Assembly (NCBI RefSeq): GCF_009379765.1 | Contig: NZ_WHTD01000026.1 | Coordinates: 1-64,000, forward strand | Length of the DNA stretch: 64,000 nt | From: Actinophytocola sp. | GTDB lineage: Bacteria > Actinomycetota > Actinomycetes > Mycobacteriales > Pseudonocardiaceae | Reading direction: 5' to 3' | Part shown: piece by piece, positions 1 through 7,536 of the stretch | Layout of the letters: every line of letters starts with the position of its first letter | Numbering within the stretch: position 1 is the first letter of the stretch | Translations under genes and position numbers: made by a program | The notes under the pieces: generated by a model | What the model saw: only the letters and a program-made list of their open reading frames with translations | The model's database searches: none | Told to the model about the DNA's origin: nothing

Positions 1-545
1 GACCCGCGCGGCTGAGCCGTGCACGGTCAACACGGAACACCCGTCCTCGGTCGGATACATGTCCACCCGCCGCTGCGCCACCCGCTGCTCGTGCAACGCC
101 TGCAGGGCGTCGGCGTTCACTCGCGCGACGATCCGCCGCAGTGCGCGGCTGAGCTTGACGGCCGGCATGTCCTCGACCCGGTCCAGGATCTCTCCTTCCA
201 CGATCGCCGCAGCCTCAAGTGACAACGGCAGGGTCGCGTCGGCGATCTTCGACGCTCGGTAGGGGTCGAGACGGCCGGCTTTGATCGCCGCCAACGTGCG
301 CGGCAACCGGGTGGACAGGGTGACCGCGAGATCGAGGCGGTGTTGCGCGGCGCGGGGTGAGATCACCAGCAGCGCGGCGACCTCCACAGCATCGAACTCG
401 CTGCCGCTGGCCGCGGCGTACCGGGCGAGTTGTTCCAGTGAGTGTCCCTCGTTCTGCCACGCCGCTCGCGTGAACCCGCGCGCCGTCGCCAACGGCACCG
501 CCTCGGGGGAAGCATCCTCGGGTAGATCGACAATCGGCTCGCACA
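1..545 (-). CDS. DUF222 / HNH-endonuclease-type protein, N-terminal part (truncated by window edge)
   Basis: Reading down from the ATG at 545 gives 181 uninterrupted codons to the window edge; the 3' part lies outside. The segment has the helical, Ala/Arg/Leu-rich look of DUF222 proteins, with A-A-L-L-V-I-S-P-R-A-A-Q-H-R-L-D, then L-P-R-T-L-A-A-I-K-A-G-R-L-D and the downstream D-A-L-Q-A-L-H-E-Q-R-V-A-Q-R-R-V-D segment. Such proteins usually carry a C-terminal HNH nuclease domain, often sit near mobile DNA and occur in many copies in actinobacteria. The HNH motif would lie beyond position 1, so nuclease activity is inferred from the family only. Family call is fairly sure; role unknown. Confidence 0.75.
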
Positions 546-782
546 TGTGGTCGATTCTACCCGAACCGCGGCACGTTTTCCGTTGCACGGCAACAGTTTC
601 ACCCCATCGGGTCGGCATGCACCCACCGTGTCCGCTCCGACCGCGAGCGGCGGGCCGTGGTCCCGGCCACCAAGTGGATGTGGGCGGACCTGGCGTGTCG
701 CTGGCGTTCCGGCCCCGCGAGGGAGCCATGATCGTGATCCGAGCCGTCCGCACGGTGCTTTCTCCTTGTAACGCGAGTCGTT

Positions 783-957
783 GAGCTCTGCGCTCGCACC
801 TCAAAGCAGTACCTCCCGGCCGCCCTGGCCGCATTCCAGGTCCGGGGTATCGGGCCGGACTCCCGGGAAGCCCGCGCGGTCCTCGCGGCGGCACCCGAGC
901 CCACCACGGCCGCGATGTTGACCACGCCACGACTCTCGACGCTTCTGCGCAAAGCCG
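783..957 (+). pseudogene. IS110-family transposase fragment
   Basis: An open stretch reads K-Q-Y-L-P-A-A-L-A-A-F, then A-R-A-V-L-A-A-A-P-E-P-T-T-A-A-M-L and R-L-S-T-L-L-R-K-A. This resembles the central part of DEDD (IS110) transposases of actinobacteria. There is no start, no catalytic N-terminus and no C-terminal part, so it is a remnant. It runs straight into an IS256-type fragment, suggesting insertion of one element into or beside another followed by decay. The call rests on recalled family patterns and needs a database search. Confidence 0.5.
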
Positions 958-962
958 TGTGC

Positions 963-1240
963 CCAGCGGCTGCGCGGCATCTTCGCCAGCACGCGACTAC
1001 CCGCCGAGCACGGGCAGCATCTGCACACCACCAACCCGATCGAGTCCACCTTCGCCACCGTCCGGCACCGCAGCAAGATCATCAAAGGCCCGGGCTCCCG
1101 AGCCGCCGGACTCGCCATGGCATTCACGCTCATCGAGTCCGCCCAGACCGCCGGCGCGCCGTGAACGCACCCCACCGCTACGACAGCAGGCCAACAAAGG
1201 TCTCACACCTCCATCCGGAACAGACAGCGCCTCTGGCGCA
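963..1240 (+). pseudogene. IS256-family transposase, C-terminal fragment with frameshift
   Basis: The frame from about 970 contains P-A-E-H-G-Q-H-L-H-T-T-N-P-I-E-S-T-F-A-T, then V-R-H-R-S-K and G-P-G-S-R-A-A-G-L-A-M-A-F, the hallmark C-terminal region of IS256-type (mutator) transposases. The frame stops at about 1164, while the expected continuation R-A-V-N-A-P-H is found in the next frame, so a frameshift or small deletion lies near 1150-1160. The DDE catalytic part is missing. This is a dead remnant. From 546 to 1302 I see no intact gene, only this fragment and the adjoining IS110-like one. Confidence 0.7.
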
Positions 1241-1302
1241 CCACAATGATCATGGACACCTCGGTCTGCGTCTCCGGCCCCACACCCCGTGGGACAAACC
1301 GA

Positions 1303-1617
1303 CTAGGGCAGGGCGATCAGCAGCAGGGCCAGCGCGCCGAGCAGGAACACCGCACACGTGACCAGCAGCGCCGGCAAGGCGTGGTCCACCGGGCGCTGCT
1401 CGCGCAGCTGGCGGGCGGCGCGGCGGTAGTGGTCGTGGGACCAGCCGAGCACGCCGAACGCCAGCAGCGCCGCCGCGGCCGCCGCGCCGACCGCCCACGG
1501 GGACTGCCGGACGATGGCGAGCCGCCCGGCGAGCAGCGCGCAGCCGGCCAGCCCGAGCCCGGTGCGCACCCAGGCGAGCGACGTCCGCTCGTTCTGGACA
1601 CCGTGATCGGTACTCAC
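1303..1617 (-). CDS. DUF202 family small membrane protein
   Basis: This 104-residue protein starts at a GTG (1617), ten bases after the stop of the next DUF202 gene. It has the family signature N-E-R-T-S-L-A-W-V-R-T-G near residue 9, followed by three hydrophobic segments at about residues 22-37, 42-60 and 82-103, so it should sit in the inner membrane. DUF202 (YidH/YidG-like) proteins often come as adjacent pairs, as here; their biochemical role is not established. The close spacing suggests co-transcription with the two upstream genes. Confidence 0.85.
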   Translation of the reverse strand: MSTDHGVQNERTSLAWVRTGLGLAGCALLAGRLAIVRQSPWAVGAAAAAALLAFGVLGWSHDHYRRAARQLREQRPVDHALPALLVTCAVFLLGALALLLIALP

Positions 1618-1627
1618 CGGGCGGCGC

Positions 1628-1993
1628 TCACAAGTTCGCCACCACGACCAGCACGAACACCGCCAGCGCGACCACGGCCACGCCGTAGGACAGCCACGGC
1701 GCGACCGTCGGCGGCGGCAGCGGCCGGCGCTCGCGCATGGCCTGCTCGCTGCGCAGCCAGCGGCGGAACGCCATCGCGCTCGTGGCCACCCCGGACAGCA
1801 CCAGCAGCGCCGCGAGCACCTGGCGCAGCCCCGGCACCACGAGCGGCGGCACGAACGCCTCCAGCCCGATACCGCCTGCCATCAGCGCGAGCGAGGTGCG
1901 GATCCACGCGAGGAACGTGCGCTCGTTCGCGAAGCTGAACCGGGGATCCGGGTCCTCGCCGGTATCCCGCAGCCGCGCGGGCCAGCGACTCAT
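1628..1993 (-). CDS. DUF202 (YidH-like) membrane protein
   Basis: The chosen start is the ATG at 1993 (M-S-R-W-P-A-R-L), which overlaps the stop of the SMP-30 gene by four bases (ATGA), so translation is probably coupled. The 121-residue product has N-E-R-T-F-L-A-W-I-R-T-S-L-A-L, the DUF202 signature, and three transmembrane stretches. It differs from its downstream partner in having a longer N-terminal tail (D-P-D-P-R-F-S-F-A). An open frame continues upstream of 1993, but that part is Arg/Gly-rich shadow sequence inside the SMP-30 gene. The function of the pair is unknown. Confidence 0.85.
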   Translation of the reverse strand: MSRWPARLRDTGEDPDPRFSFANERTFLAWIRTSLALMAGGIGLEAFVPPLVVPGLRQVLAALLVLSGVATSAMAFRRWLRSEQAMRERRPLPPPTVAPWLSYGVAVVALAVFVLVVVANL

Positions 1994-2850
1994 CCGGCCC
2001 ACTCGCCGGGTGCCTGGCCGGGCACCCCGGGGGACACCGCGAACAGCGACCCGGCCTCCGGCTGGCGGGCCAGAACCTCCTCGGCCAGCCCGGTCCGCGC
2101 GGTCGTGATGTACAAAGTGGACAGATCGGCGCCGCCGAACGCGCAGCTGGTCACCCGTTGCGCGGGCACCTCGACGGTCTCGGTCAGCCGGCCGTCCGGT
2201 GTGTACCGGCGCACCGCCCAGCCGTCCCACAGCGCCACCCACAGGTTGCCCTCGGCGTCCACGGTGAGCCCGTCCGGCCAGCCGCGGTCGATCTCGACGA
2301 CCCGGCGGCGGCCCGAGATGTCACCGGTGGCCGGATCGTGGTCGAACGCGTCCACGCCGCCGGTCCGGGTGTCCACGTAGTACATCGTCGTGCCGTCTGG
2401 CGACCAGCCGAGACCGTTGGACACCGACACCCCGGTGAGCATCGTGTACAGGTCACCGTCCGGGTCGAGCCGGTAGAACGCACCCGCACCGTCGGTGCCC
2501 TCGACCATCGTCCCGGCCCAGAACCGGCCCCACGGGTCGGCCTTGCCGTCGTTGAAGCGGCCGCCCGGCGGGTTCGTCGCCACCTCGTGCAGCCGCTCGC
2601 GGTCCGACCCGTCCTCGGCACAGGTGACGATGCCGGTCTCGGTCGCGAGCACCAGCCCGCCGGAGCGCCGCACCGCGACCGTGCCGACCTGCTCGCCTGC
2701 CTCGAAAGAGGTGTCCTCGCCGGTCGCCGGGTCGAACCGGTGCACCTCACCGCGTTTGATGTCGACCCAGCGCAGCACCGCCGCGCGCCGGTCCCAGAGC
2801 GGTCCTTCACCGAGTCGGGCCCGCGCCGCGAGCACCACATCCACGATCAC
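1990..2850 (-). CDS. SMP-30/gluconolactonase/LRE family protein
   Basis: The 286-residue protein matches the usual length of SMP-30/gluconolactonases, six-bladed beta-propellers that hydrolyse sugar lactones using a divalent metal. The likely metal ligands are visible: Glu15 in L-G-E-G-P-L-W-D, Asn145 in S-N-G-L-G-W-S and Asp193 in W-P-D-G-L-T-V. The blade motif R-F-N-D-G-K-A-D-P-W-G-R-F-W-A-G-T-M (about 98-115) is also typical. There is no signal peptide, so it is probably cytoplasmic. It is first in a three-gene run with two DUF202 membrane proteins and is divergent from a SARP regulator. The exact lactone substrate cannot be read from the sequence. Confidence 0.88.
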   Translation of the reverse strand: MIVDVVLAARARLGEGPLWDRRAAVLRWVDIKRGEVHRFDPATGEDTSFEAGEQVGTVAVRRSGGLVLATETGIVTCAEDGSDRERLHEVATNPPGGRFNDGKADPWGRFWAGTMVEGTDGAGAFYRLDPDGDLYTMLTGVSVSNGLGWSPDGTTMYYVDTRTGGVDAFDHDPATGDISGRRRVVEIDRGWPDGLTVDAEGNLWVALWDGWAVRRYTPDGRLTETVEVPAQRVTSCAFGGADLSTLYITTARTGLAEEVLARQPEAGSLFAVSPGVPGQAPGEWAG

Positions 2851-2901
2851 GCCAGGAACCTACCGGCTCGCCCGTCCGCGGAGATCAAGGCATACGCAGG
2901 A

Positions 2902-2915
2902 TGACCGGCCGGTCA
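2902..2915. promoter_or_regulatory. 14-bp perfect palindrome, candidate operator
   Basis: TGACCGGCCGGTCA lies in the 127-bp gap between the divergent SMP-30 and SARP genes. Its symmetry and length fit a dimeric (for example TetR-type) repressor site. The regulator is not identified; a TetR gene lies 1.7 kb away but is not adjacent. Confidence 0.4.
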
Positions 2916-2977
2916 CGCTGCGGTCGATTAGCAAGTTGTTAGCGCGATTGCCCACCCTTGTGCGTGGAGGTGACCGC

Positions 2978-4621
2978 GTGGAGACGTTCGAGGGCATCCG
3001 CTACCGGCTGCTGGGCCCGGTGGAGCTGTATCACGAGGGGGAGGCCGTCGACCTGGCGTCGACCAAGGTGCGGCTGATGTTGACCGCGCTGGCCCTGGCG
3101 CCCAACACGGTGGTCTCGTTCGACCAGCTGGGCCAGGTCCTGTGGGACGGCGGCGCGCCACCGTCGGCCCGGTCGAATGTGCGCACCTACGCGACGACGC
3201 TGCGCCGGGTACTGGACCAGGGATGCCGCAACCGGCTGGTCTCGCGCGGCGGCGGCTACCTCCTCAGCACGGATCCCGACGAGCTGGATGTGCAGGTGTT
3301 CGGCAGGCTCGCCGAGATCGGCCGGCGGGCGCTCGCGGATGGGGAGCCGGCGAGCGCCCGCACACACTTGCGGCAGGCGTTGGGGCTGTGGCGGGGCCAC
3401 CCCGCCGAAGGGCTGCCGCGGCGCCGGGCGCTGGCCGGCGCGCTGGACGCGTTGACCGAGCAGCGGCTGCTGGTCGAGGAGGACCTGCTGGAGGCCGAGC
3501 TCGCCGTCGGGGGCAACGCGGAGCTGGTCGGCACCGCCCGGCGCCTGGTCACCGAGCACCCGCTGCGGGAGCGGGGCTGGGCGGAGCTGATGCTGGCGCT
3601 GTACCGCGGCGGCGACGTGGGCGCCGCGTTGGAGGCGTTCACCGAGGCGCGGAACCGGCTGGTCGAGGGGCTCGGCCTGGAGCCAGGGCCGCGGCTGCAG
3701 CAGCTGCACACGGCGATGCTCAACCGGGACCCGGCGCTGCTGGACCGGCCGCCCGCGGCCGCGGTCGTGCGCGGCGGCACCCGGTGCGAGCTGCCACGCC
3801 AGGTAGGCCTGGTGAACCGGGCCGAGGAGGTGCGCACGGTGGTCGCGGCATTGTGCGCGCTGGACGAGGACGAACCGCGGGTGGTCGTCGTGCACGGGCC
3901 GCCCGGCGCCGGCAAGTCGGCGGTGGCGTTGCGGGCCGCACACCAGGCGGCGTGGTCCTACCCGGACGGCCAGCGTTACGTGGACCTGACGGAGATCCCG
4001 CTGGACGGCGCGTCCTGGCGGGCGACGCTCGCCGGGCGACGCGAGCTGGTGGTGGTGGACCACTGCACGTCGGCCGCGCAGCTGCGGCCGTTGCTGGTCG
4101 CGGAGCCGGGTTGCGGCTTCCTGGTCACCGCGGACACACCGCTGGCAGCGGTCGACGCGACCACCCGGATCCCGGTCGGCCGGCTGAGCACCCCGGCCGC
4201 GGTGGCCATGCTGGGCAGGCTGATCGGCCGCTCACGGGTGACCCCGGCCTGGGCGGCCGCCGAGCTGGTCAAGCGCTGTGACCACCTGGCGCTGGCGGTG
4301 CGCGCGGCCGCGGCCGTGCTGATCGGGGACCCGCGGCTGACCCTGCCCGACCTCGCCGCCCGCCTGTCGGGCGAGGCGATCCTGGACGAGCTGGCGGTCG
4401 ACGACCTCGATCCACGCGCCCGCCTGCTGTCCCGGTACCGCGCGATGTCCACTGTGGACCAAGGAGCGGCGGCCGCGTTCCAGTACCTGGGCACCGACGG
4501 CGCGACGGTGGAGGCGTTGACGACACCGGCGGTCCGCCGGCTGGCCGACCACGGACTGCTCGAGGACGGGCGTCTCGCACCACTCACCCACCGGGTCGCC
4601 GTCGAGCTGGGCACCGGCTGA
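2978..4621 (+). CDS. SARP-family transcriptional regulator with NB-ARC-like ATPase domain
   Basis: The GTG at 2978 is chosen because GGAGG lies seven bases upstream and the protein then begins directly with the regulatory domain. The 547 residues contain an OmpR-like winged helix (about 5-95, with V-R-T-Y-A-T-T-L-R-R-V-L), a bacterial transcriptional activation domain (about 105-250, ending in E-G-L-G-L-E-P-G-P-R-L) and an ATPase part with the P-loop G-P-P-G-A-G-K-S at 307-314. This is the AfsR/EmbR-like SARP layout lacking the long TPR tail of AfsR. SARPs bind direct repeats at the -35 region and recruit polymerase, often in antibiotic clusters. It is 36 kb from the PKS, so a link to it is speculative. 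Confidence 0.9.
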   Translation: METFEGIRYRLLGPVELYHEGEAVDLASTKVRLMLTALALAPNTVVSFDQLGQVLWDGGAPPSARSNVRTYATTLRRVLDQGCRNRLVSRGGGYLLSTDPDELDVQVFGRLAEIGRRALADGEPASARTHLRQALGLWRGHPAEGLPRRRALAGALDALTEQRLLVEEDLLEAELAVGGNAELVGTARRLVTEHPLRERGWAELMLALYRGGDVGAALEAFTEARNRLVEGLGLEPGPRLQQLHTAMLNRDPALLDRPPAAAVVRGGTRCELPRQVGLVNRAEEVRTVVAALCALDEDEPRVVVVHGPPGAGKSAVALRAAHQAAWSYPDGQRYVDLTEIPLDGASWRATLAGRRELVVVDHCTSAAQLRPLLVAEPGCGFLVTADTPLAAVDATTRIPVGRLSTPAAVAMLGRLIGRSRVTPAWAAAELVKRCDHLALAVRAAAAVLIGDPRLTLPDLAARLSGEAILDELAVDDLDPRARLLSRYRAMSTVDQGAAAAFQYLGTDGATVEALTTPAVRRLADHGLLEDGRLAPLTHRVAVELGTG

Positions 4622-4632
4622 CCCCCGGACTC

Positions 4633-4678
4633 GCCCGGGCCCGCGATGATTCTCATCATCGGGGAAGCGGGTCCGGGC
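4633..4678. terminator. Candidate bidirectional terminator between convergent genes
   Basis: A long hairpin can form: an outer arm GCCCGGGCCCGC (4633-4644) pairs with 4667-4678 with one mismatch, and an inner CGATGAT (4644-4650) pairs with ATCATCG (4655-4661) around a four-base loop. It lies between the convergent SARP and TetR genes and overlaps the TetR 3' end. No U-tract follows, as is common in high-GC actinobacteria. Confidence 0.5.
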
Positions 4679-5366
4679 GGGCCGACGCGCGTAGGTCCGA
4701 TGCTCGGCCCGCGCGGGCGACCAGGCCGATGAGCTGGTTGACCAGCGCCTCGGTGAGGCCCTCGGAGAACAGGTCGGCCGCGCACGGGGCGCCGAGCTCG
4801 GCGGAGACCGTGGCGACCACCTCGGTCGGGTTGGCGAACGGCCAGAGGCCGGCCACGACCACGACCGCCGCGCCGGCGAAGTGCGTGGCGCCCGGCTCGT
4901 CGAGCGCGGGGACGCAGGCACGCACCGTCCCGGCCAGCCGCGCGGTGTTCATGCTGAACCGGGTCTTGAAGTCGCGTGCCACCTCGAGCGAGATGTTGCG
5001 CTCCAGGACCGCGCCCATCGTGCTGAACAGCTCGCACAGCAACGGCTCGGCGATCAGCGAGGTCGCGATCGCCGTCGCCACCCGGGTCTCGCGCGCGAAC
5101 CCGGCCGACCCGCGGCCGGGGGACAGCGAGAGACCGTCGAGCCACGCGGTCCACGTCCGGTCCAGGACCTCGAGGAAGATCGCCTCGCGGCTGTCGAAGT
5201 AGCGCAGCACGTTGGACTTCGCGAGCCCCACCCGGCCGGCCAGCTCGCGCAGCGAGATGTCCGCGACCGGCCGCTCCCCCAGCATCGCCGCGGCCGCGTT
5301 CAGGATCGCCTCGCGGCGGGCCGCCACCTGCTCGGGCCGCCGGGCCCGCTGGAACGCCGCGGTCAT
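4656..5366 (-). CDS. TetR/AcrR family transcriptional regulator
   Basis: The 236-residue protein has a typical TetR N-terminal helix-turn-helix (about 17-62): R-R-E-A-I-L-N-A-A-A-A-M-L, D-I-S-L-R-E-L-A-G-R-V-G-L-A-K-S and N-V-L-R-Y-F-D-S-R-E-A-I-F. The remaining about 170 residues form the variable ligand-binding and dimerisation part. Its start overlaps the stop of the HxlR gene by four bases (ATGA at 5363-5366), so both regulators are made from one transcript. Two regulators of different families in one overlapping unit, facing a broken oxidoreductase, suggests a once complete stress- or xenobiotic-response module. Ligand and target are unknown. Confidence 0.9.
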   Translation of the reverse strand: MTAAFQRARRPEQVAARREAILNAAAAMLGERPVADISLRELAGRVGLAKSNVLRYFDSREAIFLEVLDRTWTAWLDGLSLSPGRGSAGFARETRVATAIATSLIAEPLLCELFSTMGAVLERNISLEVARDFKTRFSMNTARLAGTVRACVPALDEPGATHFAGAAVVVVAGLWPFANPTEVVATVSAELGAPCAADLFSEGLTEALVNQLIGLVARAGRASDLRASARPDPLPR

Positions 5367-5779
5367 CCCACTGCAGCCCCGATCGGACCGGCCTCGGCGC
5401 GCGCCGCGTAGTCCACCCTGGCCCGCTGCACGAGCATGATGTTGTCCTCCGACCAGCGCCGGATCGCGGCCAGCGGCTCCGCGACGCTGTGGCCCAGCTC
5501 GGTGAGCGCATAGTCCACCCGCAGCGGCACCACCGGGTACACCGTCCGCGTCACGAGCCCGTCCTTCTCGAGCTCGCGCAGCGTCTGGGTGAGCATCTTC
5601 TGGCTGACGCCCTCGAGCCGGCGGCGCAGCTCACCGAACCGGCGCGGGCCCTCCTCCAGCGCGCCGATCGCGAGCGCCGTCCACTTGTTCGCGAGCAGGT
5701 CAAGCACGTCCCGGCACGGACAGTTGCGAAGGTAGACGTCGCGCGTGTCGGGTTCCTGCACGTCACAGATGGTTCCCAT
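5363..5779 (-). CDS. HxlR family (MarR-like winged-helix) transcriptional regulator
   Basis: Starting at the ATG at 5779 gives 138 residues with the HxlR hallmark N-C-P-C-R-D-V-L-D-L-L-A-N-K-W (about 19-33) and the winged helix F-G-E-L-R-R-R-L-E-G-V-S-Q-K-M-L-T-Q-T-L-R-E-L-E (about 47-70). An in-frame start 36 bases upstream exists, but it would lie inside the apparent promoter, whose predicted transcription start falls at about 5780. HxlR proteins such as HypR and QorR sense disulfide or electrophile stress and often control a divergent NAD(P)H:quinone oxidoreductase. Here the divergent partner is a deleted oxidoreductase. Cys5, Cys20 and Cys22 could be sensors. Confidence 0.9.
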   Translation of the reverse strand: MGTICDVQEPDTRDVYLRNCPCRDVLDLLANKWTALAIGALEEGPRRFGELRRRLEGVSQKMLTQTLRELEKDGLVTRTVYPVVPLRVDYALTELGHSVAEPLAAIRRWSEDNIMLVQRARVDYAARAEAGPIGAAVG

Positions 5780-5786
5780 CAGGTAC

Positions 5787-5815
5787 CTATAGCACGGAAG
5801 AGTGCCTAATTGCAA
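5787..5815 (-). promoter_or_regulatory. Probable promoter of the HxlR-TetR unit (leaderless)
   Basis: On the minus strand TTGCAA (5810-5815) and CTATAG (5787-5792) are separated by 17 bases. Transcription would start close to 5780, at the HxlR ATG, implying a leaderless mRNA. The palindrome AGGTACCT (5781-5788) overlaps the -10 and could be part of an autoregulatory site. Confidence 0.5.
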
Positions 5816-5841
5816 CGAGTGACCAACAGCGGAACAGTGGT

Positions 5842-6303
5842 GTGCTGCGACGAGGAAGGATCACCGACGGGCATGCTCGCGAACCGATCCCCACCGAGGT
5901 GCTGTACGGGATGCCGCGCTTCCCGCGCCCCGGCCGCACCTGTGCCGAGTACGTCACCGCGCCCTCACGCCACGTCGCCCGCAAGCCGAGAAACCTCGGC
6001 CACGGGCACGCGGCGGCGCTCCCGCGGGTCGGGCTGACCGCGTGGCAGGCGCTGGTCGACGCGGCCGACGTCCGAGCCGGGCAGCTGGTGCTCGTCGAGC
6101 CGGACCACCACGACCTCGAGCAGCTGACCGAGCTCGTCGAGCGGGGCCTGCTGCGCGTCGAGGTCGACCGGGTGCTGCCGCTGGAGCAGGCCGCCGAGGC
6201 GCACCGGCTCGGGGAGAGTGGACGAACTCGCGGCAAGATCGTGCTCAGCGTCGGGGGGCGCGAACGAGCGAGTGAGCAGCGCGGAAGCGAAGACGGCGGG
6301 TAG
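5842..6303 (+). pseudogene. NADP-dependent (quinone) oxidoreductase with Rossmann domain deleted
   Basis: From the GTG at 5842 the 153-residue frame holds two separated pieces of a medium-chain dehydrogenase/quinone oxidoreductase. The first, Y-G-M-P-R-F-P-R-P-G, A-E-Y-V-T-A-P-S-R-H-V-A-R-K-P and L-T-A-W-Q-A-L-V-D-A-A-D-V-R-A-G-Q, is the end of the GroES-like half. It joins directly to L-V-E-P-D-H-H-D-L, L-L-R-V-E-V-D-R-V-L-P-L-E-Q-A-A-E-A-H and G-R-T-R-G-K-I-V-L-S-V, the normal C-terminus. The about 120-residue segment with the nucleotide-binding G-x-G-x-x-G motif is missing, as is the N-terminal third. It cannot bind NADPH as the family does. It is divergent from the HxlR gene, the classical regulator-oxidoreductase arrangement. 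Confidence 0.75.
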
Positions 6304-6374
6304 CGCGGGAGCGAAGCGAACCATTCGGCACAGAACGTATTCTGAGCCCCGCAGCCGAACCCCGAGGCGGGAAC

Positions 6375-7373
6375 ATGCGCGTCACGATCGCCGAAGTCGC
6401 CCGGCGGGCCAGGGTCAGCAAGACGACCGTGTCCCGCGTGCTCAACAACAAGGGCGACGTGGACGCGAGCACCGCCATCCGGGTCCGCGAGGTCATCGCG
6501 GCCACGGGCTACACGCCCAGCGCCGGCGCGGTCAACCTCGCCCGGGGGCGCACCCAGACGGTCGGGATGCTCGTGCCGGGCCTCACCTGGCCGTGGATGG
6601 GTGACGTCCTGCAGGGCGTGGCCGACGTGCTCGAGGCACGCGGCTACGGCCTGCTGCTCAACACGATGAACCGCGGTGCGGACTCGCTCACCCAGTTCGC
6701 CCGGCACGTGTCGGCCAACGCGTTCGACGGGCTGCTTCTGGTCGAGCCGCCGGACACGCTGAACTACATCACCTCGCTGCACGAGTCGGGGCTGCCGGTC
6801 GTCATGATCGACGACCGCGGCCACCACCCCGGCTTCCCGTCGGTGGCCACCAGCAACCACGCGGGCGGCGCGGACGCCGCCGCGCACCTGCTGAGCTCCG
6901 GCCGCAGCCACCTCGCGATGGTGTCCGGGCCGGTCGAGTTCGGCTGCACCCGCGACCGCACCGCGGGCCTGCGCGCCCGGCTCGCCGACGCCGGCGTCGC
7001 GTTCGACGAGCGGCTGCTGGTCGAGGGTGACTTCACCCGCGGCGGCGGGCAGGCCGCGCTGGAGGAGCTGCTCGGTGCGGGCGTGGCGTTCGACGCGGTG
7101 TTCGCGCACAACGACCTGATGGCCGTCGGCGTGCTCGACGGCCTGCGTGCCGCGGGCCGCACGGTGCCCGACGACGTCGCGGTGATCGGCTTCGACGACA
7201 TCTCGATCGCCGCGCACACCCGCCCCGCGCTGACCACGGTCCGCCAGCCGTCGCGCGAGATGGGCGAGGCGGCGGCCACGATGCTGCTGGACAACCTGGC
7301 AGGCGACGAGCTCCCCGACGAGCCCCACGTGGTCCCCACGTCCCTGGTGATCCGAGAGTCCGCCCCCGCCTGA
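6375..7373 (+). CDS. LacI family transcriptional regulator (first of two)
   Basis: The 332-residue protein begins with the LacI helix-turn-helix, V-T-I-A-E-V-A-R-R-A-R-V-S-K-T-T-V-S-R-V-L-N (3-24). A periplasmic-binding-protein-like effector domain follows, ending in V-I-G-F-D-D-I-S-I-A and L-T-T-V-R-Q-P-S-R-E-M-G. It represses sugar genes until an inducer binds. The tandem GGAACCGGTTCC palindromes 92 bp downstream of its stop, in front of a secreted beta-helix protein, are the natural target; GGAACCGGTTCC is a credible LacI-family operator. Its C-terminal I-R-E-S-A-P-A is normal, so the gene looks intact. Inducer unknown. Confidence 0.93.
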   Translation: MRVTIAEVARRARVSKTTVSRVLNNKGDVDASTAIRVREVIAATGYTPSAGAVNLARGRTQTVGMLVPGLTWPWMGDVLQGVADVLEARGYGLLLNTMNRGADSLTQFARHVSANAFDGLLLVEPPDTLNYITSLHESGLPVVMIDDRGHHPGFPSVATSNHAGGADAAAHLLSSGRSHLAMVSGPVEFGCTRDRTAGLRARLADAGVAFDERLLVEGDFTRGGGQAALEELLGAGVAFDAVFAHNDLMAVGVLDGLRAAGRTVPDDVAVIGFDDISIAAHTRPALTTVRQPSREMGEAAATMLLDNLAGDELPDEPHVVPTSLVIRESAPA

Positions 7374-7375
7374 CC

Positions 7376-7407
7376 CCGCGAGTCCAACGCCCAGGTACCG
7401 CGAGTCC
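7376..7407. repeat. Two copies of the dispersed CCGCGAGTCC repeat
   Basis: CCGCGAGTCC occurs at about 7376-7385 and 7398-7407, 22 bases apart, immediately after the LacI stop. The same unit with the same 22-base spacing recurs at 22794-22894 and 38277-38419. Confidence 0.65.
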
Positions 7408-7421
7408 GGGCGGGCGGGTTC

Positions 7422-7450
7422 TTGACGGGCGGATTGCGTGGTTGTTAAAT
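7422..7450 (+). promoter_or_regulatory. Probable promoter of the secreted beta-helix gene
   Basis: TTGACG (7422-7427) and TTAAAT (7445-7450) are separated by 17 bases, a good sigma-70-type pair. The LacI-type palindromes begin 15 bases downstream, where a repressor would cover the transcription start. Confidence 0.55.
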
Positions 7451-7465
7451 GCATCACAGGTCTCT

Positions 7466-7490
7466 GGAACCGGTTCCGGAACCGGTTTCC
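7466..7490. promoter_or_regulatory. Tandem LacI-type operators
   Basis: A perfect 12-bp palindrome GGAACCGGTTCC (7466-7477) is followed at once by a near copy GGAACCGGTTTCC (7478-7490). They lie just downstream of the promoter at 7422-7450 and 47 bp before the start of the beta-helix gene. Two adjoining sites suggest cooperative binding, most likely by the LacI protein encoded just upstream. Confidence 0.65.
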
Positions 7491-7536
7491 TCCCAGACTG
7501 GATCGATCCACCCTGCGTCCCCAGGTAGGACAGACG

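Noticed and set aside
2978-4621. SARP protein as pathway-specific activator of the PKS cluster
   Set aside because: It lies 36 kb away beyond a sugar-utilisation island and a copper operon; nothing in the sequence ties it to the PKS except a weak shared palindrome core.
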